Notes: generated by a model not told the origin, from the letters alone. DNA of 64,000 nucleotides from Neiella marina (GCF_002165625.1 NZ_NGNS01000004.1:124001-188000); one strand, 5' to 3'; shown: positions 27,723-37,388, numbered from the stretch's first letter. Numbers and translations: made by a program.

Positions 27723-28055
27723 ATGTCGGATCAGGAAATACAAGTCAAACTACTGGGCAGAACTTACACGCTTCGCTGCCCAGTGGATGAGCTCGACGAT
27801 TTGAAATTGGCAGCCGATTTATTGGAGCAAAAAGTCGCTCAGCTACAGGGAAATCGGGCCTCACAAAGTACTGAACAAGTAGCTCTCATGGCAGCATTAA
27901 ACCTTTGTCATGAGCTACTTATTGAACAACGCCGGTCAGAGCAATACGCCAAATCGATGGATAGCCGAATGCGGATGTTGCAAGCCACAGTTGAACGCGC
28001 ACTGAACGAAGGCAACAAGCGTGTTGACAAGGCCCCTCAAGATCCGAACAATTAG
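27723..28055 (+). CDS. zapA: Cell division protein ZapA
   Basis: 110 residues, usual length. ZapA binds and bundles FtsZ filaments in the Z-ring. The opening IQVKLLGRTYTLRCPVDE and DLKLAADLLEQKVAQL form the globular head; the C-terminal half is a coiled coil. It lies just upstream of 6S RNA and ygfA, the conserved gammaproteobacterial order. ATG at 27723 preceded by GAGGGAG. Confidence 0.97.
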   Translation: MSDQEIQVKLLGRTYTLRCPVDELDDLKLAADLLEQKVAQLQGNRASQSTEQVALMAALNLCHELLIEQRRSEQYAKSMDSRMRMLQATVERALNEGNKRVDKAPQDPNN

Positions 28056-28115
28056 AGATGTCAGCAGCGAGTATTCTGCCTATCTTCGCTAAGATACAGA
28101 CGCGAGTTGCTACAC

Positions 28116-28300
28116 GTTTCCCTGGGGTGTTTGCCAGCGGGCTAAGTCCCTGAGCCGATAATCACCTTTTCAGGAATAGCATCGGGTGCTATTGAGCAAG
28201 CTCAGATAAACTGAGAAGCCTACGGCAAACGCTTGTTGTTCCGCCTTGAACCGAATGGTTCAAGGGCAGACGCCAATGCAGCGGCACTCTGGGGTACTCC
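28116..28300 (+). ncRNA. ssrS: 6S RNA
   Basis: About 185 bases with the sequence marks of E. coli 6S RNA: GCCAGCGGGCTAAGTCCCTG near the 5' side (E. coli AAGCGGGCCAGTCCCCTGAG) followed by AGCCGATAAT, CTGAGAAGCCTACGGC in the middle, and CGCCTTGAACCGAATGGTTC near the 3' side. The ends CCCTGGGGTGT and GCACTCTGGGG pair to form the closing stem. It sits between zapA and ygfA as in other gammaproteobacteria. 6S RNA binds the sigma70 RNA polymerase holoenzyme in stationary phase. Exact ends are estimated by alignment by eye. Confidence 0.95.
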
Positions 28301-28321
28301 ACTTTCCAATGCAGTATTCGT

Positions 28322-28936
28322 ATGAATAACTTGATGGCTGAACGCGCCACTTTGCGCAAACTGTTGCGTCAGAAGCGCCAAGCGTTATCTTCTTCAGATC
28401 AAACTCAAGCCAGTATCAATCTTGACTCCCAACTACAGTCACACGCCGTCTTACAACAGGCCAAAACCATTGCTGTTTACCTAGCGAATGATGGTGAGAT
28501 TGATCTCACCCGTTTTTGTCATTGGTGCTGGCATCACGACAAACAACTATGCCTGCCGGTGTTGCATCCATTCAGCAAAAGCCACCTGCTATTTCTCAAA
28601 TATCAGCCAACAACGCCAATGAAGCGCAACCGATTTGGCATTTTTGAGCCCGAACTTAATGCCACCCAAGTGGTGCCTTTGGGCCAATTAGACGCCATTT
28701 TGCTGCCTTTAGTCGGCTTTGATAGTGATGCCAATCGACTCGGCATGGGCGGCGGGTTTTATGACCGGACCTTGTCGCAGTGGCACCAGCAACGACACCC
28801 AGCAACAGCCTTACTTGGGGTTGCCCACGAGTGCCAACAAGTCCCTGGGCTCCCCATTGCCAGCTGGGATGTACCACTTGATGCGGTGATCACGCCAGCA
28901 TGTGAATACTCGCGGCCGACCTACCTGGAGCAGTAA
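28322..28936 (+). CDS. ygfA: 5-formyltetrahydrofolate cyclo-ligase
   Basis: 204 residues, usual length. The enzyme converts 5-formyl-THF to methenyl-THF using ATP. Marks: RKLLRQKRQALSSSD opening, KRNRFGIFEPEL in the middle, LDAILLPLVGFDSDANRLGMGGGFYDRTL (split here around its glycine-rich loop) and DVPLDAVITP near the end. It follows 6S RNA by 20 bases and may share its transcript, as reported in E. coli (established order; the co-transcription here is inference). Confidence 0.96.
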   Translation: MNNLMAERATLRKLLRQKRQALSSSDQTQASINLDSQLQSHAVLQQAKTIAVYLANDGEIDLTRFCHWCWHHDKQLCLPVLHPFSKSHLLFLKYQPTTPMKRNRFGIFEPELNATQVVPLGQLDAILLPLVGFDSDANRLGMGGGFYDRTLSQWHQQRHPATALLGVAHECQQVPGLPIASWDVPLDAVITPACEYSRPTYLEQ

Positions 28937-29002
28937 CTAAACCGGCTTCTTATAGCTAATCCTTTGCTGCTTATAGAGCAAAAACCTAGCTCGAGTAGAA
29001 AA

Positions 29003-29018
29003 AGACGTCTAAACGGCT
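29003..29018. promoter_or_regulatory. Possible two-box MetJ site upstream of rpiA-serA
   Basis: AGACGTCT (perfect MetJ box) followed directly by AAACGGCT (6 of 8). It lies about 25 bases before a TATAAT hexamer at 29044-29049 that probably serves as the -10 of the rpiA promoter. MetJ needs at least two adjacent boxes, so a functional site is possible but not certain; one perfect 8-mer is expected by chance per about 65 kb. Confidence 0.35.
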
Positions 29019-29113
29019 ATTCTCAGAAGGCCCTATCTTTGAGTATAATTCGCGCTCTCTTCCTAGGGGAACTCCTCAAGGAAACTTCAAGGACTAGCGC
29101 TAAGGTGACTTCC

Positions 29114-29773
29114 ATGACACAGGATGAATTGAAAAAAGCGGTCGGTTGGGCTGCGCTGGAGTACGTTCCAGAAGATACCATCGTCGGTGTTGGCACCGGC
29201 TCGACAGCGGCGCATTTCATTGACGCCTTGGCGACCATTAAACACAAAATCGAAGGTGCCGTTTCGAGCTCTGAAGCGTCAACAGAAAAGCTCAAAAGCT
29301 ACGGCATTCCCGTGTTTGAACTCAACGCGGTTGATAGCATCGAAGTCTATGTCGATGGCGCCGATGAAATCACCAAGCACATGCACATGATCAAAGGCGG
29401 TGGAGCTGCCTTGACCCGAGAAAAAATCATTGCTGCCGTTGCTAAGAAGTTCGTTTGTGTTGCCGATGGCAGCAAGAAAGTCGATGTACTCGGCGATTTC
29501 CCACTGCCGGTTGAAGTGATCCCAATGGCTCGTAGCTATGTTGCCCGCGAACTGGTCAAACTTGGCGGCGATCCGGTTTGGCGTGAAGGCGTGATCACCG
29601 ACAATGGCAACGTCATCCTTGATGTACACAACATGAAGATTGTCGACCCTAAGAAATTAGAGCACGACATCAATATGATCACTGGCGTCGTTACCAATGG
29701 CTTGTTTGCTCACCGAGGTGCAGATATCTGCTTACTTGGTACCGAACAAGGCGTAGTCACGCTGGAACCATAA
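29114..29773 (+). CDS. rpiA: Ribose-5-phosphate isomerase A
   Basis: 219 residues from ATG 29114, the same length as E. coli RpiA; a longer frame from 28964 adds 50 residues not seen in the family. Marks: [13 protein letters not shown] (phosphate loop), [39 protein letters not shown] split around the catalytic acid and lysine. It interconverts ribose 5-phosphate and ribulose 5-phosphate. A TATAAT at 29044 may be its promoter. serA follows 40 bases later. Confidence 0.97.
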   Translation: MTQDELKKAVGWAALEYVPEDTIVGVGTGSTAAHFIDALATIKHKIEGAVSSSEASTEKLKSYGIPVFELNAVDSIEVYVDGADEITKHMHMIKGGGAALTREKIIAAVAKKFVCVADGSKKVDVLGDFPLPVEVIPMARSYVARELVKLGGDPVWREGVITDNGNVILDVHNMKIVDPKKLEHDINMITGVVTNGLFAHRGADICLLGTEQGVVTLEP

Positions 29774-29813
29774 TAAAACTATCCCCACTCGCAAGCTCAA
29801 AGAGAACCCACTG

Positions 29814-31043
29814 ATGCAAAAATTTTCGCTCGATAAAGACAAAATTCGCATTCTGCTGTTAGAAGGGTTGCACCCTAGTTCAGTGCAGACATTTCGCGAT
29901 GCCGGTTACACCAATATTGAATCATTGGCGACTTCGCTGCCAGAAGATGAATTGATTGAGAAAATCAAAGACGCACACTTTATTGGTATTCGCTCGCGCA
30001 CCAACCTGACTGAAAATGTTTTGTCCCATGCGAAAAAACTGATTGCCATCGGTTGTTTCTGTATCGGCACCAACCAAGTTGACCTACAAGCTGCCAAAAA
30101 GCGGGGCATCGTGGTGTTCAACGCACCTTTCTCAAACACTCGTAGTGTTGCTGAATTGGTGCTGGGACAAGCAATCATGCTGCTTCGTGGCGTACCTGAG
30201 CGGAGCGCCAAGGCTCATCGTGGCGAATGGCTGAAAAGCGCCGTTGGCAGCTATGAAGCACGTGGCAAAACCTTAGGTATTGTCGGCTATGGCCACATTG
30301 GTACTCAGCTTGGCATTCTGGCTGAAACCATTGGTATGCGAGTGAAGTTCTACGATGTTGAAACCAAGCTGCCATTGGGCAACGCTAGCCAAGTTAGCAA
30401 CCTCGACGACTTGCTAGCGCAAGCTGATGTCGTGTCGCTGCACGTGCCGGAAACCGCCCAAACCAAGGACATGATTGGCAAAGCGCAATTTGACGCCATG
30501 AAGCAAGGGGCAATTTTCATTAACGCCGCTCGCGGCACTGTGGTGGTAATTGACGAACTGGTTGACGCGCTGAACAGCGGTAAACTCGCGGGCGCAGCGG
30601 TTGATGTATTCCCTGTCGAGCCAAAATCAAACAAGGAAGAATTTGTCTCACCATTGCGTGGTATCGACAATGTCATTCTGACTCCGCACGTTGGCGGTTC
30701 GACCCAAGAAGCACAGGAAAATATTGGTATTGAAGTGGCAGGTAAGCTGGCCAAGTACTCAGACAATGGTTCTACCTTGTCTGCGGTTAACTTCCCAGAA
30801 GTATCACTGCCGGAGCACACCGATTGCAGCCGCTTGTTGCACATCCACGAAAACAAGCCTGGTATCCTGACCCAAATCAACCTGACGTTTGCCGAAAAGG
30901 GCGTCAACATTGCAGCCCAGTTCTTGCAAACAGATGATGCATTAGGTTACGTGGTTATCGATGTTCATACCGAAGATGCACAAACCGCACTCGAGCATCT
31001 AAAAACCATTGATGGCACCATTAAGACGCGTATTCTGCACTAA
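29814..31043 (+). CDS. serA: D-3-phosphoglycerate dehydrogenase
   Basis: 409 residues, as in E. coli (410). First enzyme of serine synthesis from 3-phosphoglycerate. NAD-binding TLGIVGYGHIGTQLGILAE lies near 153-171; the catalytic region has NAARGTVVVIDEL and LTPHVGGSTQEAQENI with the active-site His. The C-terminal ACT domain (about 335-409, HIHENKPGILTQINL) is the serine-feedback site. Ordered after rpiA as in related species; closed by a clear terminator. Confidence 0.98.
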   Translation: MQKFSLDKDKIRILLLEGLHPSSVQTFRDAGYTNIESLATSLPEDELIEKIKDAHFIGIRSRTNLTENVLSHAKKLIAIGCFCIGTNQVDLQAAKKRGIVVFNAPFSNTRSVAELVLGQAIMLLRGVPERSAKAHRGEWLKSAVGSYEARGKTLGIVGYGHIGTQLGILAETIGMRVKFYDVETKLPLGNASQVSNLDDLLAQADVVSLHVPETAQTKDMIGKAQFDAMKQGAIFINAARGTVVVIDELVDALNSGKLAGAAVDVFPVEPKSNKEEFVSPLRGIDNVILTPHVGGSTQEAQENIGIEVAGKLAKYSDNGSTLSAVNFPEVSLPEHTDCSRLLHIHENKPGILTQINLTFAEKGVNIAAQFLQTDDALGYVVIDVHTEDAQTALEHLKTIDGTIKTRILH

Positions 31044-31067
31044 TACTGCAGCTGTCTCATTGCTCCG

Positions 31068-31095
31068 AAAGCCAGCATCAATTGCTGGCTTTTTT
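31068..31095 (+). terminator. serA terminator
   Basis: AAAGCCAGCA and TGCTGGCTTT pair (10 bp, five-base loop) with a T run, 25 bases after the serA stop. Confidence 0.9.
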
Positions 31096-31290
31096 GTCAC
31101 TAATTCACGCCACCCGCTGTGACCTGAAGCACTTCGCCGCACAGTGACCCTCAGTCAGGTTTGAAGCAAATCTCACTTCTCACTGAACTCACTTTCAAAG
31201 CGCGGATCGATGAGCCAAAGTTGGGTCAATTCTTGCCAGCACACCTATCAGTTCAACGGCCTGTTGTACCGCATGAGGACATGATAATTA

Positions 31291-34200
31291 ATGAGCTCTA
31301 AACCCTATACCATTGGCGTGGTCACTCCTTACCTAAGCGGTTTCTTTCTTGGCGAGTTGGCCAACGCATTGCGTGATTGCGCCAAAGAGCAGAACCTCAA
31401 CCTCATTACTATCCGAGCCAATGGTTTTGGCAGTTATGATATGCCGCTGGCATTGGACTATATGGATGGTTTGTTAATCATCCTAAACTCCGCCTCTACC
31501 CGTCTCGTCGAGCAGGCAATCCAGCGCGGCATTCCGGTAGTGTCAACGGCAGCCGATTACTTCCCATTGCCGGTTGAACAAGTGTGTAGTGATCAAACTC
31601 AAGGCATGCGAGATGCGTTTGAACACTTGGTCAAACTAAACCATACCCGTATAGGCTTTGCGGGCGATTTATCGATTGTCGATATTCGCAGCCGATTCCA
31701 GGAGTACAAAGAGCGATTTGCTCAATGGGGGTTGCCATATAATCCCGATTGGACCTTAAGTGTTCATGAGCCCACGCTGCCCGGAGGCCGTGAAGCCGGT
31801 AGAATTTTCATTGAGCGAGACTGTGATTGCACAGCAATTATCTGTGCCACGGATTTGATTGCGGTGGGCCTCATCGAACAACTGAAAAAAATCAACAAGC
31901 GCTGCCCCGAAGACATTGCGGTTGTCGGTATCGACAACACCATACTTGGTGCAACTAGAACACCGGCACTAAGTAGCGTTGATCAAAATCTACAACGGCT
32001 TGCCAGCGAGGCAATTGATCGCCTGATTGCCCGTATCGAGGGCGACAAGTATCATCCAAAACCACTGATAGTCAATCAGCAATTGATTGTCCGCGGCTCA
32101 TGCGGCGCTCCGCTCCATTGGCGCAGCGACAGCGAAGACCCACAAACCATTCGCAACAAGCTAATCGACGACTTCGCTAAGGCACCAACCGACAACAACG
32201 AGTCAGCCATGGCATTGGCCAAAGGCGGTTTTGACTCGATTCTAAATCTATCGAGTTTGTATGGACCGTTTTTAAACTGGGCCTGCTTCGCCAACTGGCA
32301 ATCAGAGGGACCACAGAAAAAACACCTTAAAGTCACTCAATTGTTTTCTGAACAAAATCGCGAGAGCAATCTATCGAAGCAATCGGATCAAACCTGCCTG
32401 CCTCAAAGCTATCCCCCAAGACACCTTTTGGATCATGACTTTCCTGACCATTTTGCCCTAACCCTAGTTCCTATTTCTGCTGAGGATGATGACCCTTGGG
32501 GCGTACTGGCGCTGATTGATGACTTAACATCGGATACCAGTAATAGCTCCTATTCCATGTTTGACAACTATCTCGATATGTTGAGCTTATTTATTGAACG
32601 GGACGCTTTAATTGCGTCGGTGCGAAATCGCGAGCGCAAAGCGAAAGATCTTGCTGAACAATTAGAAGTTGTCGCCAATACATCCAATGACGGCATCTGG
32701 GACTGGAACTTAAAAACCAACGATGTTGAATGGAATACTCGGCTGCTTGAGATGCTTGGCTTCGAGCACAGCGGCGATATTCGAGCCTACCGCAACATGA
32801 AATTTTTCGAGCGTGTTCATCCTGACGACCAAGATCGAGTGCGGCAACAGGTACTCGACCACCTTGAAAACGACAAAGTCTTTAAAACCAGCTTTCGGCT
32901 CCGCGGCGCCGATGATGATTACCTATGGGTCGATGCCAGTGGTGAGTCAATCCGCAACCCGCTGGGTCAACCTGAACGATTTGTTGGCTCGGTCACCGAC
33001 ATTACCGAACAGCGTCGCTCGCAAGAACGAATTCAGCACATGGCCTATCATGACGCGCTCACAGGGCTACCCAATCGGATCATGCTCAATGAGCGCTTAA
33101 AGACCCACATCCGCGACCATGCACTGCAACCTAAAGCGGTGATGCTGATGGACTTAAATCGCTTTAAATATGTCAACGATACATATGGTCATGATGTCGG
33201 CGATGCCCTCCTCCGCCATGTTGCGAAACAACTCAAGGGCATTCTTCGAGGGAACGACTTTTTTGCTCGCTTTGGCGGCGATGAGTTTGTTTTTCTATGC
33301 GATGTCACGACCGAACAAGCTGCCATTGAATTGGCCAAACGTATTTTGGTGGAAGTCGAGAGCCGCTTTAAGTACAACGGAATCGAGCTATCGAGTCATG
33401 GTAGCTTAGGAATTTCGTTTTACCCGAAAGATGGCCAAACCGCCGATGACCTAATCAAAAAAGCCGATATTGCAATGTATCGGGCAAAACAAATAAAAAG
33501 TACCAAGGCAATGTTGTATGCCCTCGATATGGATGCCGACGTCGAGCTGCAGGCAACCATGGAGCAGAAGCTCAAAGTGGCAATGGAAAACGACGAGTTA
33601 GCGGTACACTATCAGCCGCAAATCGATCCAAACAATGGCGAATTAGTTGGTATGGAAGCATTAGCGCGTTGGCAATCCGACTGCTTAGGCCATGTCAGCC
33701 CTGCGCAGTTTATCCCAATCGCAGAAGAAGCCGGCCTGATAACCAAACTAGGCGGTCAAGTCGCTCGCAAAGCTATGGTTCAGTTGGCCAAATGGCAGCA
33801 GCAATTCCCTGAACGAACCATCAAGTTATCAATCAACGTCAGCCCCGGCGAGTTGATGCGTTCGCGATTTGCCACCGAGTTTATCGAGTGTGTCAAATCA
33901 ACCGATGTCGATATCAGCCAAATCACCGTCGAAATTACTGAGTCAGCGGCAATTGGCGATCTGGACCATTCCCGAGCCATGCTGCAGCAGCTGGTTGATG
34001 CCGGTATTTCAGTGTCGCTCGATGATTTTGGTACTGGTTACTCATCGCTCTCTCTGTTGAAACAGTTGCCACTAGAGTGGGTCAAGATTGATCGTTCGTT
34101 CATTAGCAACATTGATAGTGAGGCGGCCAATAAAGATATCGTCCGCTCTATCGTGATGATGTGCCACTCGTTCGGCTATAAAACAGTGGCAGAAGGAGTA

Positions 34201-34356
34201 GAAACCAGCGCTGAGCTGAAGTTCATCAGCAACGCCGGTTGCGATCTGGTACAAGGTTTTTACTACAGCAAACCCTTACCTGCCGATGAATTTGAAAAAC
34301 GCTATCTGCAATATGCCGATATCTGTTCAGCCAGCGACACAAGTGCCAAGCATTAG
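31291..34356 (+). CDS. LacI-like ligand domain - PAS - GGDEF - EAL cyclic-di-GMP protein
   Basis: 1021 residues in four parts. Residues 1 to about 270 resemble the effector domain of LacI-family regulators (opening TIGVVTPYLSGFFLGELANA, then HTRIGFAGD and EDIAVVGIDNT) but have no DNA-binding helix-turn-helix and no signal peptide, so it should bind a small ligand, likely a sugar, in the cytoplasm. About 270-440 is a linker region; about 450-575 is a PAS/PAC unit ending VGSVTDITEQRR. GGDEF at 662-666 (RFGGDEF) and EAL at 789-791 (GMEALARW), with DDFGTGYSSL, are both intact, so synthesis and breakdown of c-di-GMP are possible. Monocistronic after serA's terminator. Confidence 0.93.
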   Translation: MSSKPYTIGVVTPYLSGFFLGELANALRDCAKEQNLNLITIRANGFGSYDMPLALDYMDGLLIILNSASTRLVEQAIQRGIPVVSTAADYFPLPVEQVCSDQTQGMRDAFEHLVKLNHTRIGFAGDLSIVDIRSRFQEYKERFAQWGLPYNPDWTLSVHEPTLPGGREAGRIFIERDCDCTAIICATDLIAVGLIEQLKKINKRCPEDIAVVGIDNTILGATRTPALSSVDQNLQRLASEAIDRLIARIEGDKYHPKPLIVNQQLIVRGSCGAPLHWRSDSEDPQTIRNKLIDDFAKAPTDNNESAMALAKGGFDSILNLSSLYGPFLNWACFANWQSEGPQKKHLKVTQLFSEQNRESNLSKQSDQTCLPQSYPPRHLLDHDFPDHFALTLVPISAEDDDPWGVLALIDDLTSDTSNSSYSMFDNYLDMLSLFIERDALIASVRNRERKAKDLAEQLEVVANTSNDGIWDWNLKTNDVEWNTRLLEMLGFEHSGDIRAYRNMKFFERVHPDDQDRVRQQVLDHLENDKVFKTSFRLRGADDDYLWVDASGESIRNPLGQPERFVGSVTDITEQRRSQERIQHMAYHDALTGLPNRIMLNERLKTHIRDHALQPKAVMLMDLNRFKYVNDTYGHDVGDALLRHVAKQLKGILRGNDFFARFGGDEFVFLCDVTTEQAAIELAKRILVEVESRFKYNGIELSSHGSLGISFYPKDGQTADDLIKKADIAMYRAKQIKSTKAMLYALDMDADVELQATMEQKLKVAMENDELAVHYQPQIDPNNGELVGMEALARWQSDCLGHVSPAQFIPIAEEAGLITKLGGQVARKAMVQLAKWQQQFPERTIKLSINVSPGELMRSRFATEFIECVKSTDVDISQITVEITESAAIGDLDHSRAMLQQLVDAGISVSLDDFGTGYSSLSLLKQLPLEWVKIDRSFISNIDSEAANKDIVRSIVMMCHSFGYKTVAEGVETSAELKFISNAGCDLVQGFYYSKPLPADEFEKRYLQYADICSASDTSAKH

Positions 34357-34457
34357 GCCAAGATCACAGGCAGCGACATTTAACGGTCGAACAACTGGTC
34401 TAACCAGATAAAATCCCGTAAAACTGACTTCAACAATTACCGTTGAGGTTTGGTTTG

Positions 34458-35375
34458 GTGATCTCTCAGTCTTCACAATTTCTGCCATATGGCGGTGGCA
34501 AGCTGCACGTCCGCGTCATCCAACCGCAGGCAACCACCACTCATTATCCAGTGCTTATGCTCCATGGCTCAATGAGCAATGGCAGGGTGTTCTATACCGA
34601 ATCGGGCAAAGGCCTGGCATGCCACCTTGCTCGTCAGGGCCACTCTGTTTATGTGATGGACGTATTCGGCAATGGCAAAAGCCAACCTAGACTCAAAGGC
34701 GGCGAGGGATTCGGCCAATCTGAAGTAATCAACCAGCAAATTCCCTTGGTCCACCAATGGATTATCCAGCAACACAAACAACCAGTGCATTGGCTGGGGC
34801 ATTCGTGGGGTACCATCCTAATGGCCAGTCATTTGGCCAAGTACCCGCAGCGTTTGGCGGAAGTACAAACGCTGGCAGGCTTCGCTAGCAAAAAAACCAT
34901 TTACTCGCGACACCTAAAAAAGAAACTGATGGTGAATTTGATCTGGAATCGGCTTTGCCCATGGCTTACTCGCCGCTACGGTTACTTGCCTGCCAAACGT
35001 TTCAAACTCGGAATGGACAATGAATCCAAGGTATCGTTGGCTGACAATGTTCGCTGGGTTAACTCAACGGAATGGCAAGACAGTGATGGTTTTTGTTTCC
35101 AAAGTGCCGCGCGCACCATTCAATGGCCAGCTTCGTGGTTCTTTGCGGCAAAGGGAGATTCAGTGTTAGGAAACCCAAACGATGTTGAGGCTTTCTTGCG
35201 TGACAGCATGAATGCTGATGCCAAGTATACCCTGCTCAGCAAAGCGAATGGCAATCTCAGCGACTATGACCACACCAGCTTATTGGTTCACCCTTGCGCT
35301 TTTCAAGATCACATCCCTGCTTTTAGCCAATGGCTCCAACAACAAGAACTAAACGATACAGCGCATCAGTCATAG
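34458..35375 (+). CDS. Alpha/beta hydrolase
   Basis: 305 residues from GTG 34458, chosen because GAGG lies nine bases before it; TTG codons at 34443 and 34455 are alternatives. The fold is clear: VLMLHGSMSNGRVF (oxyanion loop), nucleophile elbow GHSWG (Ser in HWLGHSWGTILMASH), and a late DYDHTSLL that supplies the His. Family members are esterases or lipases; the substrate cannot be told. It follows the c-di-GMP protein by about 100 bases and is convergent with the DUF481 gene, whose stop is six bases away. No signal peptide, so cytoplasmic. Confidence 0.8.
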   Translation: MISQSSQFLPYGGGKLHVRVIQPQATTTHYPVLMLHGSMSNGRVFYTESGKGLACHLARQGHSVYVMDVFGNGKSQPRLKGGEGFGQSEVINQQIPLVHQWIIQQHKQPVHWLGHSWGTILMASHLAKYPQRLAEVQTLAGFASKKTIYSRHLKKKLMVNLIWNRLCPWLTRRYGYLPAKRFKLGMDNESKVSLADNVRWVNSTEWQDSDGFCFQSAARTIQWPASWFFAAKGDSVLGNPNDVEAFLRDSMNADAKYTLLSKANGNLSDYDHTSLLVHPCAFQDHIPAFSQWLQQQELNDTAHQS

Positions 35376-35381
35376 TTGCCG

Positions 35382-36131
35382 CTAGTAGCGGTAAAGTAGC
35401 GTCACGCCGGATATGGTATCGAGTTTCTTTTTGGCGACACCACTATTATCAACCTCTGGCTTAGTTTGGTGAGTCATTGAGACACTGACTTTCAGAGCGA
35501 GTTGACCAACAATACTGGTGGTCAGCGAGGTTTCTGCACGACTAATGACATTACTTTCACCGCTCTCAAATGTGACTACTTGGCGAAAGGAGCTGTTATC
35601 ACTGATGGTCCAATCAAACTGGCTGGCTCCTCGCAGAATCGCTTCGCTATCAGTCGAATCTGGCGAGTTGTTCCAACGGTAACCAGGCCCAGCCTCGGTA
35701 TACAGTTCCATTGAATCAGCCGGAAAAAATCGATGTCCCCAGCCTCCAACTAAAGTGAATAGGTCCTCAAGACCGTTAAAACGGTCGTTTTCATAGGTCA
35801 CCAGACCAAAGGTGTAGTCAACATCGGTCCAGTCGCGGTCAGCTTTGTAAGAACCGCGATAGCGCTCGGCGCTGTTCTTGCCATCACGTTTGGTGGAGTT
35901 TGCTTCCGCCTTTAAGAAATGACGCCAGTCGGCCCAGAAGTAGTCAAATGCGCCACGAAAACGCATGGAGGATTGGTCGGTGTTACCGGTAGAATAACTG
36001 AGGCCACCTTCAACTTCTGCAGACCAGCCCTGTTTTTTCAGATCTTCATCTGAAATATTCAAGCCGTATACACCGAAACTAAGCAAAGCCGTCGTTAGCG
36101 CAACGAGTCGGCATTGGCGCAATGCAAACAT
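35382..36131 (-). CDS. DUF481 outer-membrane beta-barrel protein
   Basis: 249 residues from ATG 36131; an upstream frame to 36212 lacks a signal peptide. A signal peptide ends near residue 23. The remainder is an even pattern of amphipathic strands (AEVEGGLSYSTGNTDQSSM, RHFLKAEANSTKRDGKNSAE) ending SGVTLLYRY, as in DUF481 proteins (YdiY-type, related to salt-induced outer-membrane proteins), with a C-terminal aromatic for barrel assembly. Function unknown. It is convergent with the hydrolase gene and transcribed alone. Confidence 0.85.
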   Translation of the reverse strand: MFALRQCRLVALTTALLSFGVYGLNISDEDLKKQGWSAEVEGGLSYSTGNTDQSSMRFRGAFDYFWADWRHFLKAEANSTKRDGKNSAERYRGSYKADRDWTDVDYTFGLVTYENDRFNGLEDLFTLVGGWGHRFFPADSMELYTEAGPGYRWNNSPDSTDSEAILRGASQFDWTISDNSSFRQVVTFESGESNVISRAETSLTTSIVGQLALKVSVSMTHQTKPEVDNSGVAKKKLDTISGVTLLYRY

Positions 36132-36256
36132 GGTCAATCTCTGGATATTAGAATAGTTTTCTGACGTTAAGTTAACAATTAACCTGCAAATTCTATATAA
36201 AATCCTTCCCAAGACTCAAGGCACATAGCCTTAATAAGAATTTGTCTGTCAGCCAC

Positions 36257-36283
36257 AAAAAAGCCCGCTCAATGCGGGCTTTT
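36257..36283 (-). terminator. fbaA terminator
   Basis: AAAAGCCCGC and GCGGGCTTTT pair (10 bp, five-base loop, 36259-36283). On the minus strand six T follow, 25 bases after the fbaA stop. Confidence 0.9.
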
Positions 36284-36308
36284 CATTCTGTCAAAGATTG
36301 ACGAGAAA

Positions 36309-37388
36309 TTACAGTACGTTTACTGCGTTCAGATCAGCAAATGCTTGTTCTAGGCGAACAACCATTGACTCTTGACCTTTGCGCAACCAAACGCGTGGGT
36401 CGTAGTACTTCTTGTTAGGCGCATCTTCACCTTCAGGGTTACCGATTTGGCCTTGCAGGTAATCGCGCTTGTCAGCTTCGTAAACGCGGATACCGTCCCA
36501 AGTTGCCCACTGAGTATCAGTATCGATGTTCATTTTGATAACACCGTAGCTGATTGATTCTTGGATTTCTTCTTGTGAAGAACCTGAACCGCCGTGGAAT
36601 ACGAAGTTCAGCGTATTGTTTGCCAAACCATGCTTCTCAGAAACGTATGCTTGAGAATCGCGCAAAATGGTTGGAGTCAGTTTAACGTTGCCTGGCTTGT
36701 ATACGCCGTGAACGTTACCGAAAGACGCAGCAATCGTGAAGTTAGGGCTGATAGCATTCAATTTTTCGTAGGCATAGTTCACTTCAGAAGGCTGAGTGTA
36801 CAGCAGTGACTGGTCCATATCAGTGTTATCAACACCGTCTTCTTCACCACCAGTACAACCCAATTCGATTTCCAGAGTCATGCCGATTTTGCTCATGCGC
36901 TCAAGATACTTGGCACAAGTTTCGATGTTCTCTTCCAGAGACTCTTCAGACAGGTCGATCATGTGAGAGCTGAACAGCGGCTTACCAGTTTCAGCGAAGT
37001 GCTTCTCGCTCGCTTCCAGCAGACCGTCGATCCAAGGAAGAAGCTTCTTAGCTGCGTGGTCAGTGTGCAGAATCACTGGAACACCGTACGACTCAGCCAT
37101 AGTGTGAACGTGCTTCGCACCAGCAATGGCACCCAGAATAGCAGCTTCTTGGCCATCCAGTTTCAAACCTTTACCAGCAAAGAACGCAGCGCCACCGTTA
37201 GAGAATTGGATAACAGCAGGTGCTTTCACTTTAGCTGCAGCTTCAAGTACTGCGTTGACAGAGTCGGTACCTACGCAGTTAACAGCTGGCAGTGCAAAAC
37301 CTTTCTCTTTAGCGATGGTAAAAACTTTGGCTACGTCGTCACCAGTTACTACGCCTGGTTTAACAACATCAAGAATATTCTGAGACAT
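36309..37388 (-). CDS. fbaA: Fructose-bisphosphate aldolase, class II
   Basis: 359 residues from ATG 37388, the length of E. coli FbaA; a 9-residue extension upstream is not expected. Zinc ligands: HTDHAAKKLLPW (His), LEIELGCTGGEEDG (Glu), FGNVHGVYKPGNVKL (His) and NFVFHGGSGSS (His). The enzyme splits fructose 1,6-bisphosphate into DHAP and glyceraldehyde 3-phosphate. It follows pgk by 133 bases with a hairpin between, the conserved pgk-fbaA order. Convergent neighbours and a good terminator bound it. Confidence 0.98.
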   Translation of the reverse strand: MSQNILDVVKPGVVTGDDVAKVFTIAKEKGFALPAVNCVGTDSVNAVLEAAAKVKAPAVIQFSNGGAAFFAGKGLKLDGQEAAILGAIAGAKHVHTMAESYGVPVILHTDHAAKKLLPWIDGLLEASEKHFAETGKPLFSSHMIDLSEESLEENIETCAKYLERMSKIGMTLEIELGCTGGEEDGVDNTDMDQSLLYTQPSEVNYAYEKLNAISPNFTIAASFGNVHGVYKPGNVKLTPTILRDSQAYVSEKHGLANNTLNFVFHGGSGSSQEEIQESISYGVIKMNIDTDTQWATWDGIRVYEADKRDYLQGQIGNPEGEDAPNKKYYDPRVWLRKGQESMVVRLEQAFADLNAVNVL

